Made by a program: the position numbers and the translations under genes. The notes under the pieces were generated by a model that saw only the letters and a list, made by a program, of their open reading frames with translations, did no database searches and was not told where the DNA came from. From Roseibium polysiphoniae (lineage in GTDB: Bacteria; Pseudomonadota; Alphaproteobacteria; Rhizobiales; Stappiaceae), in the NCBI RefSeq assembly GCF_014842925.1, contig NZ_JACYXJ010000001.1, forward strand, positions 62,001 to 126,000: a stretch of DNA of 64,000 bases, in the 5' to 3' direction. This document shows positions 26,242 through 34,354 of the stretch, piece after piece (within the stretch, counting starts at the first letter, position 1; every line of letters starts with the position of its first letter).

Positions 26242-27423
26242 CTAATCTCCGGCCGCAGAAGCGACAGGTGCGGCGGTCAGCGTGTGCAGAAACGCAACGA
26301 TGTCCGCGCGTTCTTGCGCCGACAAATCGAGCGGCCTCAGAAGAGTTTCGCCGTCCGAGTGGAGACGGTCCATGTTCATGTCGGAGTAATGGTCGACAAC
26401 ATCCTCAAGCGTCGCCAGGCTGCCGTCATGCATGTAGGGAGCGGTCGCGCCAACATTTCGCAAGGAGGGCACGCGATAGGCACCCCAGTTGCTGTGAAGG
26501 AAGGCTGCGTAGGCGCTTGGCGCTTTGGCCGCGAGCGCCTGGTCTTCGTCGCTATGGGGGCCGAGACGGTTGAGCTTGCTCTCGCGAAAGGCTTTCAGGC
26601 CGCCGTATCGCCCGGTGTCGACCCGATCTGCTGCTGCAAAGTGCTTGATACCGATGCTATGAAACTCGCCATTCGTGAACAGCGGGCCGAAATGGCAGAT
26701 GCTGCATTTGCCCTTGCCGGTGAAGATCTTCAGGCCGCGTTTGGCAGCATCGGGGTAGGCGACCTGACCGGCTGTGGCACCCGTAACGAGTGCATCACGA
26801 TAATCATCAAAACGCGTGCGAGGGGTCCGCAGTGTCTCTTGATAGGCTGCCAGGATCTTGCCCGTGTTGACGAGAATGGCCTCCGGTGTCTCATCAGCCG
26901 GGTTGGTCTGGGTCGCCTGCTCATATCGCGCGGCCAGATCTTCCTGGCCAGCCATTTGAGCGGCGATGTCAGCGGCCGTTGCTGCCATCTCCAGGTCGTT
27001 GAGAATGGGATGTATGCTCTGGCCCCAAAGTGTGTCGGACCGTCCGTCCCAGCCAAACCAACGAAAATTCGCGAGATTGGCGATCGCGGGCGCATTGCGA
27101 TCAACTTCGCCGATGCCCGTGCTTCTCTCAAGACCGTCGGTGAAACCGAGTTCTGGTACGTGACAGCTTGTGCAGGAGAGATTTTCGTCGCGCGAAAGTC
27201 GAGGGTCCGAAAACAGGTCCTTTCCGAACGCAATCGCGGTTTGGTCGCCAGAAAAGCGATTGGAAGGGTCGGGAGTGGGATTCAGCGGCCAGGGACCATT
27301 TGCACTGATCATCGCCCGTTCGTCGGAGGTGAAACGATCGTTGGCGTGAGCCGCCGTCCTCGCAAAAAAGGACGAACTTGCAACGCAGATCAATAGGGCA
27401 ATGGACGCTGCCCGGCCGGTCAT
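26242..27423 (-). CDS. Diheme cytochrome c peroxidase (CcpA/MauG superfamily)
   Basis: Periplasmic diheme enzyme of 393 aa. Signal peptide MTGRAASIALLICVASSSFF to AHA. Two c-type heme motifs, CTSCH near residue 84 and CSICH near residue 240. The C-terminal APYMHDGSLATLEDVVDHY contains Met at the position that ligates the high-potential heme in peroxidases, where MauG has Tyr, so peroxidase-type chemistry is more likely than MauG-type protein modification. It overlaps the FixH-like gene by 4 nt (ATGA) and is translationally coupled to it, which is unusual for an ordinary peroxide detoxification gene. Confidence 0.88.
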   Translation of the reverse strand: MTGRAASIALLICVASSSFFARTAAHANDRFTSDERAMISANGPWPLNPTPDPSNRFSGDQTAIAFGKDLFSDPRLSRDENLSCTSCHVPELGFTDGLERSTGIGEVDRNAPAIANLANFRWFGWDGRSDTLWGQSIHPILNDLEMAATAADIAAQMAGQEDLAARYEQATQTNPADETPEAILVNTGKILAAYQETLRTPRTRFDDYRDALVTGATAGQVAYPDAAKRGLKIFTGKGKCSICHFGPLFTNGEFHSIGIKHFAAADRVDTGRYGGLKAFRESKLNRLGPHSDEDQALAAKAPSAYAAFLHSNWGAYRVPSLRNVGATAPYMHDGSLATLEDVVDHYSDMNMDRLHSDGETLLRPLDLSAQERADIVAFLHTLTAAPVASAAGD

Positions 27424-27830
27424 GGCTTGAGGTCAACGGCTGCAGTCAGCCGCTCGCTTTGATCGGAGCTCCGGACATCCACGACGAACTCCCATTCCCC
27501 GGGCATGTGCAAGAGCATCCCTTCGGCGAGATATCGTCCATCGTCCAAACGTGAGAGTTCCGGCTCATAATTCATGCCATGGCCATGGGCTGGCATGCGG
27601 GCGTTTAAACGGATGACCTCCATGCCTGCCGCCGCCTCGCAGATCTCAAGGGTCAGCGCAAAGGGCTCACCGACCTCAAGAGCAGATGGCGGTGGCGTGG
27701 CGTGCAGAACTGCGGTGTCGCCCTTGATCAAAAGACCTGTCTCATCGCCGCAATCTGCAAGTGCCGGCGCAACCGAGAGCAAGGCCGCCATCGCGACAAA
27801 GCAGATTGCTCTGGCGATATTCGCCGTCAT
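27420..27830 (-). CDS. FixH/YtkA-like secreted protein
   Basis: Small exported protein of 136 aa from ATG 27830, which forms an ATGA overlap with the amidohydrolase gene; a longer open frame upstream lies inside that gene and is discarded. Signal peptide MTANIARAICFVAMAALLSV to ALA. The remainder is an immunoglobulin-like FixH/YtkA domain with EVGEPFALTLEIC, a conserved RMPAHGHGMNYEP segment and MPGEWEFVVDV. The HGHGM motif could bind copper. Coupled on both sides, to the amidohydrolase and to the diheme peroxidase, suggesting it is a partner or copper carrier for the latter. Confidence 0.82.
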   Translation of the reverse strand: MTANIARAICFVAMAALLSVAPALADCGDETGLLIKGDTAVLHATPPPSALEVGEPFALTLEICEAAAGMEVIRLNARMPAHGHGMNYEPELSRLDDGRYLAEGMLLHMPGEWEFVVDVRSSDQSERLTAAVDLKP

Positions 27831-28654
27831 TGGCTGTTCGACGCGGTCAGGAGTGCCTCCGCATTGCGGTGGCCAATGTTTGCGGCGAGCTCCGGCGGCA
27901 GGGTGGCAAGCCATTCCCGGCTCCAGTCCGCGTTTGCGGCGATATAGGGCCAGCGTTCTGGCGTATAGGTGTCGGTTCCGAGCATGAAGCGATCCGGAAA
28001 GTCTTCAAAGAGCTTCTGCCAGTCTTCGTCCACCGCGCTTCCAGACGCGTGGTCTGATCTAAAGGCAAGGTCGGCCCAGAGCGTGTCATATTGCTCCAGA
28101 ACTGCGCGGATCTCATCCGGACTGTCAAACCCCGAGTGGGCCCAGAGAACTCGTGCTTCAGGAAAATGCTTGAAAATCAGGTGGACCGCTTCGGCGTCCG
28201 AATGAGCGTGCAGGAACAGATCGTACTGCCGTGCCAGCGCGATGATGCCTTGCATCACGTCGCCGTTGATGTCCTCGCCATAGGCGTGAAACTCACCGAT
28301 GCCGGCGTATTCATTGACTTCGAGACGGCTTCGGACGTGATCGAGGACAGTTGGATCATGCAGCCAGCTGCGTGTCTCGCCGCGGCGGCGATAGGGGCGC
28401 AGGACGGGCACAATCAGGTCAGGCGCTTCCTCGTAAAGCATCTGGGTGCCATCATCGCTGGAGCTTGAAACGAAAGCCTTGCGGATGTTGGCGTCCCTGA
28501 GGATCTCGATAGCCCTGGCGGGCGGAAAAATATCCCAGGCGTCGTGACTGTAGTGGATGTGTGCATCCGCGATCGTCAATTCTTGCGCCTGTGATCCGAG
28601 CGGCGAAAGCGACAGCAGGCCGATTGCGAAAAAAGTCGATATTTGCCTAATCAT
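27827..28654 (-). CDS. Exported amidohydrolase-family protein
   Basis: 275-aa TIM-barrel metal-dependent hydrolase with a signal peptide (MIRQISTFFAIGLLSLSPLG to AQA), unusual because most family members are cytosolic. Metal-site motifs: DAHIHYS near residue 30, GIGEFHAYGE, LHAHSDAEA, LWAHSGF and LGTDTYTPERW. Substrate unknown; the amidohydrolase_2 group includes decarboxylases and lactonases. It follows the multicopper oxidase by 130 nt and overlaps the FixH-like gene by 4 nt. Confident about family and export, not about reaction. Confidence 0.83.
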   Translation of the reverse strand: MIRQISTFFAIGLLSLSPLGSQAQELTIADAHIHYSHDAWDIFPPARAIEILRDANIRKAFVSSSSDDGTQMLYEEAPDLIVPVLRPYRRRGETRSWLHDPTVLDHVRSRLEVNEYAGIGEFHAYGEDINGDVMQGIIALARQYDLFLHAHSDAEAVHLIFKHFPEARVLWAHSGFDSPDEIRAVLEQYDTLWADLAFRSDHASGSAVDEDWQKLFEDFPDRFMLGTDTYTPERWPYIAANADWSREWLATLPPELAANIGHRNAEALLTASNSQ

Positions 28655-28784
28655 AGCCAGAACCCCGATGAACCTGAATTAAGGTTATAATGGCCTTGTG
28701 CCGCGAGACCAGAGGATCCGCAGCAATAAAATGTATCAAGGCCGGGCATTTGATTACATTGCCGGGACCAGAGCGGAAGCTCTT

Positions 28785-30182
28785 TCAAGCATCAACACGG
28801 ATGTAGCCGGTGAGGCCTGTCTTCTGGTGTTCGATTACATGGCAATGGAAAGCCCAGTTGCCCGGATTGTCGGCCACGAGCGAGACTTCCATGGTTTCTT
28901 CGGCCAGGAGAAGCGCCGTATCCGTCACCAGCGGAGGCAAGGCCCGCTTGTTCGATCGCAGCAGCTTGAACGACAGACCATGCAAGTGGATGGGATGGGC
29001 GTTGGGAGTCTCGTTGCGGAACCGCAGGATATAGGATTTCCCAAGCCGCATGAGCGCAAGCGGTTCAACCGGGTTAGGCGTGTCACCCTCCCAGGCGACG
29101 CGGTTGATCGACCAGAATGTGTATCCGAGGCTGCCGCAGATGCCGGGCTGGGGCGCCGTGCTCTCCGGCGACCAGCCGAAAACGAAATCGAGAACCTCTG
29201 CATTTGCAAGATCGGCTTCTGGCACGGGGTTGGGAGCCAGTGGGCGCAGCTCGGAAAGGCTTCTGCCGGCGCTGGTTCCAATTGCGCGAAAACGGGCGAT
29301 GACCTTCGGGCCCTTGGCTGAGCGCCGGGTCAAGGTGACGATCTCGCCCTCGGTTTCGGGAACACGCAGGGCGATGTCCGCCCTTTGTCCCGGTGACAGC
29401 ACGATGCCTTCCGGGGCAATCGGCTTCGAAAGCGGATTGGAATCAAGCGCGATGACGGCAGCATCAGCCTTGCTGAGATCATAGGTGCCGACCCGCGTGA
29501 GGTCGGTGACAGCGAGCCGCAGGCGGGTGAGGCTGCCGGCAGGCAGATCATAGACCGGCTCACTCTGCCAGTTCACTGTCGACACGGTGCCAAGCGTACC
29601 GCCTCTTGCAGCATTGCGCGGCTTAAAGAGGCTGGTGAATTGGCCATCACCGGCGAGGCGAAAGTCACGAATGTTCAGCGGCAGGTCCTGATCGAAGCCG
29701 GGATCTTCTGTCTCTTCCACAACCATGACACCGGTCAGACCCCTGGCCATCTGTTCCAGCGTGTTGCAATGCGGATGATACCAGAACGTGCCTGCATCGG
29801 GTGCGACGAGCGTGTAGCGAAACTGCTCCCCGGGCTCAATGGGCTGCTGGGTCAGATAGGGGACACCGTCCATGCGGTTGTCGATGCGCAGGCCATGCCA
29901 ATGCACGATGGAGGCCTCATCCAGCTGATTGACCACATCGATGGTGAAGGCTTCACCTTGCTTGAGCCGAAGCACAGGTGGTGGTCCGCCCGCCCCAAAT
30001 CCCATCATGTTTTCCGTGACGGTATCGGGCAGGAGGCTGTGGCTCAGCGTTTTGATCGGCAGCGTCAGGTCCGCGGCGCTCGCATGGTTCGCAATCAGAC
30101 TTCCGCCGGCAAAGGCCGTCAGAGTTCCTGCACTGCCAAGGAGAAACTCCCGGCGGGACATGCCAAGCATTTGGGGCCTCAT
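28785..30182 (-). CDS. Multicopper oxidase (Tat-exported, three-domain)
   Basis: Periplasmic multicopper oxidase of 465 aa. Twin-arginine signal MSRREFLLGSAGTLTAFAGG. All four copper motifs are present: HWHG (about residue 93), WYHPHC, HPIHLHG and HCHVIEHQKTGL near the C-terminus. The last motif has Leu rather than Met in the axial type 1 copper position, suggesting a higher-potential, laccase-like site. No Met-rich helix of the CueO type is visible. First gene of the minus-strand redox run; nothing upstream looks like a CueR or CopY site. Substrate could be cuprous or ferrous ions, phenols or another organic reductant. Confidence 0.92.
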   Translation of the reverse strand: MRPQMLGMSRREFLLGSAGTLTAFAGGSLIANHASAADLTLPIKTLSHSLLPDTVTENMMGFGAGGPPPVLRLKQGEAFTIDVVNQLDEASIVHWHGLRIDNRMDGVPYLTQQPIEPGEQFRYTLVAPDAGTFWYHPHCNTLEQMARGLTGVMVVEETEDPGFDQDLPLNIRDFRLAGDGQFTSLFKPRNAARGGTLGTVSTVNWQSEPVYDLPAGSLTRLRLAVTDLTRVGTYDLSKADAAVIALDSNPLSKPIAPEGIVLSPGQRADIALRVPETEGEIVTLTRRSAKGPKVIARFRAIGTSAGRSLSELRPLAPNPVPEADLANAEVLDFVFGWSPESTAPQPGICGSLGYTFWSINRVAWEGDTPNPVEPLALMRLGKSYILRFRNETPNAHPIHLHGLSFKLLRSNKRALPPLVTDTALLLAEETMEVSLVADNPGNWAFHCHVIEHQKTGLTGYIRVDA

Positions 30183-30292
30183 CGTTTGTTGATGAAAACT
30201 ATCCTAGCAGGCTCAAGTTTTCCTGCAACGAGTTCGAAGGCGCCCAATCGCCGCATCCGCTTACATATGATGTGCAAGAACGCTGGCAGTTC

Positions 30293-30763
30293 TCAGCTGG
30301 CAGGGTCCTGACAAACATCGACCCAGGTGCCTGACGTGATCTCCGCCATGCGGACCGGTGAAACGCGGACCGCTGCGTTGGTTGCGCCCGCCGCAGGGAT
30401 GACTTCGTCAAAGGCCTTGAGGCTCTCGTCCAGGTAGACTTTCAGGGGGCTGGCGAGACCGAAGGGGCAGACACCGCCGACAGGGTGACCCGTTATCTCC
30501 TCGACCTCTTCACGGCCCAGCATTTTGACCTTGCCGCCAAATGCGGTCTTGGCCTTCTTGTTGTCCAGCCGCGCATCGCCGCGCGCAACAACGAGGAAAA
30601 CCTCGTCCTTCAATCGAAAGGACAGTGTCTTTGCGATCTGTGCCGGCTCAACACCATGGGCTGCTGCGGCGAGCTCAACCGTCGCGCTGCTGGCATCTGT
30701 CTCGAGGACGCGAAGCTCCGGCGCAGCCTCGGCAAGATGGTTGCGAACGCTGTTGAGGCTCAT
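30293..30763 (-). CDS. YbaK/EbsC-family aminoacyl-tRNA deacylase
   Basis: 156-aa stand-alone editing domain of the YbaK/ProX family, which removes misloaded amino acids from tRNA (Pro, Cys or related). Motifs: AQIAKTLSFRLKDEVFLVVARGDARLDNKK, with the conserved Lys (AKTL), then GHPVGGVCPFG and the C-terminal GATNAAVRVSP. Full family length, soluble. Single gene between the multicopper oxidase and an opposite-strand small membrane protein. Substrate tRNA cannot be told from sequence. Confidence 0.9.
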   Translation of the reverse strand: MSLNSVRNHLAEAAPELRVLETDASSATVELAAAAHGVEPAQIAKTLSFRLKDEVFLVVARGDARLDNKKAKTAFGGKVKMLGREEVEEITGHPVGGVCPFGLASPLKVYLDESLKAFDEVIPAAGATNAAVRVSPVRMAEITSGTWVDVCQDPAS

Positions 30764-30871
30764 TTCATGCTTCCTTGATTGGCACTAGAGCGGCAGAGAG
30801 TAATGTCTTGGAAGAGGTGAACAAGGACGAATGGAGCAGAAGCGGTACGCCCTTTTTAGGCGGCAGTTGAT

Positions 30872-31126
30872 GTGGAAAATTTACAAAAGATTAACCAACC
30901 TGTTTTACGCGCCGTTAAACTTGGCCTGGCTAGGGTGTTCTCGCAGATTACACCCGAACTTCGGAGTTTCCTGGCCATGGCTTTCACGGCTGCACACATC
31001 GGCGAAACCAGACGGAAGTCGCCGCCGGCGCATGCTTTTTTGGTCGTTAAGAACGTTCTGTTCTGGGGCTCCATGGCCTTGACTGGCTATCTTCTGTTTT
31101 TCATGGCAAGCTTGGTGTTTGGCTGA
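30872..31126 (+). CDS. Small hypothetical membrane protein
   Basis: Up to 84 aa from a GTG at 30872; an alternative ATG at 30977 with GGAG ahead would give about 49 aa. The C-terminal half is one or two hydrophobic segments (NVLFWGSMALTGYLLFFMASLVFG). No known domain. A canonical terminator 27 nt after the stop, with its T-run on this strand, supports a real transcript ending here. Start is undecided. Confidence 0.45.
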   Translation: MENLQKINQPVLRAVKLGLARVFSQITPELRSFLAMAFTAAHIGETRRKSPPAHAFLVVKNVLFWGSMALTGYLLFFMASLVFG

Positions 31127-31152
31127 TCCAAGCCGTAATCGCTAGTTTCTGA

Positions 31153-31178
31153 AGGGCGCCAATTTGGCGCCTTTTTTA
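31153..31178 (+). terminator. Rho-independent terminator after the small membrane protein
   Basis: GGCGCC / GGCGCC stem closed by AA and TT pairs (GGCGCCAATTTGGCGCC), followed by six Ts on the plus strand. The orientation serves the plus-strand gene, not the oxidase gene converging from the right. Confidence 0.85.
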
Positions 31179-31209
31179 TTTTGATCGAGCAATTTAGAAC
31201 CTGACTTCT

Positions 31210-32370
31210 TCAACGCGTGTGGTCTTGGCCGAATTCCGAAAAATGGTGTCCAGGCAAGTAGCTCGGCGGAAGTGAAATCTCGGACTCCTGTCCCATGAGC
31301 TCTGCGACCAGGCACTTTGCGATCAGATGGGCGATGCCGAAAGAAATCTTGAAGCCACCGGTGGCTGCGAAGACCCGTGAACTGTTGGGCAATTGGCCGA
31401 CCAGGGCGTCGCGCTTGTTGCAGCGAGGGCGAATGCCTGCCCAAACCGTTAAAAGCTCGCGTCCCTTCAGAGCAGGGCAGAACGCCGTGGCACGTCGTAT
31501 CAGCTCGTCGGTGCGTTCCGGGTCAACGGTCGCGGTGGTGAAGTCGCGATCTGATGTGCTGCCGACCGCGATTGTTCCATCGTCATGGGGAACAACGTAG
31601 AGGCCATCGCAATAAATGGCTGGGTGATTTTCGAGGCCGGCCCCTTCCAGCAGGAGCGCTTGCCCCTTTTCACCACGCCCGATCATCTCACCGGTGAGGG
31701 CTTCAATCTGCTTGAAACAGGCAGGGCCGCTCGCGAGAACCAGTCTGTCGGCGGCAAGCTTTTGTCCCATGTTTGAAAGGTGCAATGAGCCAGATGCTTC
31801 ATCGTATCCTTCATAGGCTGTCCCCTCGAGCAGCAGGCCGTGGTCTTGGACATAAGAGGCAAGCGCACCCAAATACGCTCTTGGCGAGATCCGGGCCGCA
31901 AGGGTTTCATAGACAATGCCGAAAGGTGCAGCATCGGCGCAAAGCCAGTCAGATCGGCTGCCGGCAGGTTCGACTTCATAGCTAAAGCCGGTGTTCTGGG
32001 GCTGCCAGCGCTCCAGCGCTTCCTCTGCGCGCTCAATATGATGATCCAGTTTATCCTGGGTGGTCAGTGGAAGGATCCGGCCGCAGCGCTTGTAGCCCGT
32101 GGTAAGGCCTGTCTCAGCTTCCAGCACACGTGCGTGGGCTTCGAGACTGGAAAGTGCCTGGAACTGAAACTCCTTTTTGGGGTTCCAGCGCGCTGGCATA
32201 TGCGGCATGAGCGCCCCCAGAAGTCCGCCGCTCGCACCGGCGCCCACCTTGTCTGCCTCCAGCACGACAACGCTCATGCCCTGTTGAAGGGCCTCATAAG
32301 CGATGGAGAGGCCGAATATACCTCCTCCAACCAAGGCAAGATCATAGCGTTTGAGCAGGGCAGTGGGCAT
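31210..32370 (-). CDS. FAD-dependent oxidoreductase, MnmC2-like
   Basis: 386-aa DAO-family flavoenzyme (ATG 32370 chosen; the open frame starts 7 codons earlier). N-terminal Rossmann dinucleotide motif LVGGGIFGLSIAYEALQQG and later TVWAGIRPRCNKRDALVGQLP and FAATGGFKISFGIAH. It resembles the C-terminal oxidase half of MnmC, which turns cmnm5s2U into nm5s2U at the wobble base of tRNAs. It is divergent from mnmD, the methyltransferase half, so the two activities are separate proteins. Other DAO-type functions (glycine or proline oxidation) cannot be excluded, but the neighbour supports tRNA modification. Confidence 0.82.
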   Translation of the reverse strand: MPTALLKRYDLALVGGGIFGLSIAYEALQQGMSVVVLEADKVGAGASGGLLGALMPHMPARWNPKKEFQFQALSSLEAHARVLEAETGLTTGYKRCGRILPLTTQDKLDHHIERAEEALERWQPQNTGFSYEVEPAGSRSDWLCADAAPFGIVYETLAARISPRAYLGALASYVQDHGLLLEGTAYEGYDEASGSLHLSNMGQKLAADRLVLASGPACFKQIEALTGEMIGRGEKGQALLLEGAGLENHPAIYCDGLYVVPHDDGTIAVGSTSDRDFTTATVDPERTDELIRRATAFCPALKGRELLTVWAGIRPRCNKRDALVGQLPNSSRVFAATGGFKISFGIAHLIAKCLVAELMGQESEISLPPSYLPGHHFSEFGQDHTR

Positions 32371-32490
32371 GGCGGGCCTTTCGCCCAGCAAGCTGGGGAC
32401 GGTGGACAGACAAGCAACGGACTTTATCCGCCGGAACTGCCCGCTTAAAAGGACAGGCGGAAGAACTCAAGAGCTGCCGGACACCACCCG

Positions 32491-33231
32491 ATGAGCAAAA
32501 CGACATCAAAGCCACCTGATACAGTGTCGGCGTTGCATTCAGCGCCTGACCTCGAGTGGCTGGAGGAAAACGTGCCAAGAGCATCTGCCTTTCAGGATAC
32601 CTATTTCTCTCGCGCTGGCGGACTCGAAGAAACACGCCACGTCTTCCTGGGCGGCAATGGTCTTCCGGAGCGCTGGCAGGATCGCGAGACTTTTGCAATC
32701 GCCGAGTTCGGTTTTGGAACTGGGCTGAACTTTCTCACCACGCTTCAAGCGCTGCGTAGGCTTGGAACGGCTCCAAAGCTGACATTTCTGTCGTTCGAAT
32801 TGTTTCCAATGACCAAAGATCAGCTGGAACGTGCGCTGGGCGCCTTTCCGGAACTGGCAGCTGAAACGAAAGAACTTCTTCAGACATGGGCTCCGGAACC
32901 CGGTTGGTGTCGCTTCGCCTTCGAGGGCGCCGAGCTTCTTTTGGCGGTCGGTGATGCGCGGGAGATGGTCGACGAACCTGTTCGCGGAAAGGTCGTCGTG
33001 CCTGAAATTGATGCCTGGTATCTTGACGGGTTCAGCCCCTCAAAAAACCCGGAGCTTTGGGGCGAGGAGTTGCTCAAAGCCGCTTTTAAGCTAACGGCAG
33101 TAGACGGCACCCTTGCGACTTACACCTCCGCCGGCTGGGTTCGCCGCAATCTTCAGACTGCCGGCTTTGCCATCAACAAGTGCAAGGGCTTCGCCGGCAA
33201 GCGGGAGATGGCTGTCGGAAAAAAAGGCTGA
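32491..33231 (+). CDS. mnmD: tRNA mnm5s2U methyltransferase MnmD
   Basis: 246-aa SAM-dependent methyltransferase matching the stand-alone MnmD / MnmC1 domain: RASAFQDTYFSRAGGLEETRHV near the N-terminus, SAM-binding EFGFGTGLNFL near residue 72, catalytic-site DAWYLDGFSPSKNPELW near residue 170 and a C-terminal GFAGKREM. It methylates the aminomethyl group of nm5s2U34 to finish mnm5s2U. Divergent from the MnmC2-like gene with 120 bp between, and convergent with an SDR gene 3 bp beyond its stop. Confidence 0.93.
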   Translation: MSKTTSKPPDTVSALHSAPDLEWLEENVPRASAFQDTYFSRAGGLEETRHVFLGGNGLPERWQDRETFAIAEFGFGTGLNFLTTLQALRRLGTAPKLTFLSFELFPMTKDQLERALGAFPELAAETKELLQTWAPEPGWCRFAFEGAELLLAVGDAREMVDEPVRGKVVVPEIDAWYLDGFSPSKNPELWGEELLKAAFKLTAVDGTLATYTSAGWVRRNLQTAGFAINKCKGFAGKREMAVGKKG

Positions 33232-33234
33232 GGA

Positions 33235-33984
33235 TCAGCCGCGTCCAACGAAGGGCATTTTTGTCGCCATGATGGTCATGAACTGCACATTGGCCGAAAG
33301 CGGGAGATCCGCCATATGGAGTACCGCGTCGGCGATATGGGACACATCCATCACCGGTTCGGGCATGACGCTGCCGTTCGCTTGTGGCAGACCTTGCGAG
33401 AAGTTGGCGGTCATCTCAGACGCTGCATTGCCAATGTCGATCTGGCCGCAGGCAATGTCGAACGGCCGTCCGTCCAGAGACAATGACTTCGTCAGCCCGG
33501 TGATGGCGTGTTTCGTCGCAGTATAGGGCGCCGAACCAGGACGAGGCACATGCGCGGAGATCGAGCCGTTGTTGATGATGCGTCCGCCTTGCGGGCTCTG
33601 ATGGCGCATGATCTCGAAGGCCCCGCGTGCGATCAGAAACGCGCCGTGCAGATTGACGTTCAACACCGTCTGCCATTCCGCCACCGTGATTTCGTCGATG
33701 GTCTTCGCGGGCACGTTGTTTCCGGCGTTGTTGAAGCAGACGTCGAGCCGACCGAATCGGTGCTTGATCGCCTTGAAGAGGTCCTCGATCTGATCGGCAT
33801 CCGAAACGTCGCAGGGAACGCAGAATGCATCCCCACCGCTTTCATCGGCGGTCTCCTGAAGGCGCTCCTGGCGCCGGCCCGTGAGGATGACGCTCGCGCC
33901 AGCTTGCAGAAACGCCTTGGCTGTTTGCCGTCCAATTCCCGAACTTGCGCCGGTGACGAGAACGGTTTTTCCTGCAAGGGCCAT
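33235..33984 (-). CDS. SDR-family oxidoreductase
   Basis: Classical short-chain dehydrogenase/reductase of 249 aa. Cofactor motif [13 protein letters not shown] near residue 10, NNAG ([11 protein letters not shown]) near residue 88, catalytic Ser in [14 protein letters not shown] and the Y-x-x-x-K in [10 protein letters not shown]. Arg after the second Gly region (GRRQERL) suggests NADP preference. Substrate unknown; no pathway partners beside it. Converges on mnmD. Confidence 0.92.
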   Translation of the reverse strand: MALAGKTVLVTGASSGIGRQTAKAFLQAGASVILTGRRQERLQETADESGGDAFCVPCDVSDADQIEDLFKAIKHRFGRLDVCFNNAGNNVPAKTIDEITVAEWQTVLNVNLHGAFLIARGAFEIMRHQSPQGGRIINNGSISAHVPRPGSAPYTATKHAITGLTKSLSLDGRPFDIACGQIDIGNAASEMTANFSQGLPQANGSVMPEPVMDVSHIADAVLHMADLPLSANVQFMTIMATKMPFVGRG

Positions 33985-34354
33985 CGCTATTTCCTCCAGA
34001 TGGATGGTTGAGAGACAAGAGATACCTTGCCAAAAGACACATGGACAAGGGCGGTTCGCGGTCCTGGATCTTGACCTTGCAATCAGGCAACAGCTTTAAC
34101 GCGAGGTCTCGGTTGTGAATTTACGCCGATTTCTTTTCCACCCTTAGGTTCTGCTTGGTTTTGAGCGAGTATCGCTCGAAATTTTCTGTGATTTTCCGCG
34201 CGAATTTAAATTTTGAGCAGCTTTGTGAAACGCTGTTATTCTTTGAGGCGTGAATTTGTTTTTGTCTCGTTGCTTGGTGACGCAGCTTCAATAGTCTAAA
34301 CTTCAATCTGGTTGGCAAGACGCTTAAACGACCGCATGAGGGAGGAGAGCCTGC
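33985..34354. other. Intergenic region upstream of the coxC-like gene
   Basis: 370 bp between the divergent SDR and coxC-like genes, without a supported gene. The only notable structure is a perfect inverted repeat GAGCGA-GTA-TCGCTC at 34163-34177, extended to TTGAGCGA / TCGCTCGAA, about 180 nt upstream of the sensor gene. AT-rich tracts around 34200-34260 could hold promoters, but I cannot assign -35/-10 boxes. Confidence 0.4.

Noticed and set aside
26242..27423. MauG/MbnH-type cofactor-forming enzyme
   Set aside because: The PYMHDG segment keeps the Met heme ligand of peroxidases, and no MbnP-like or MauA-like substrate gene is adjacent, so the peroxidase call is preferred, with only a speculative partner noted.
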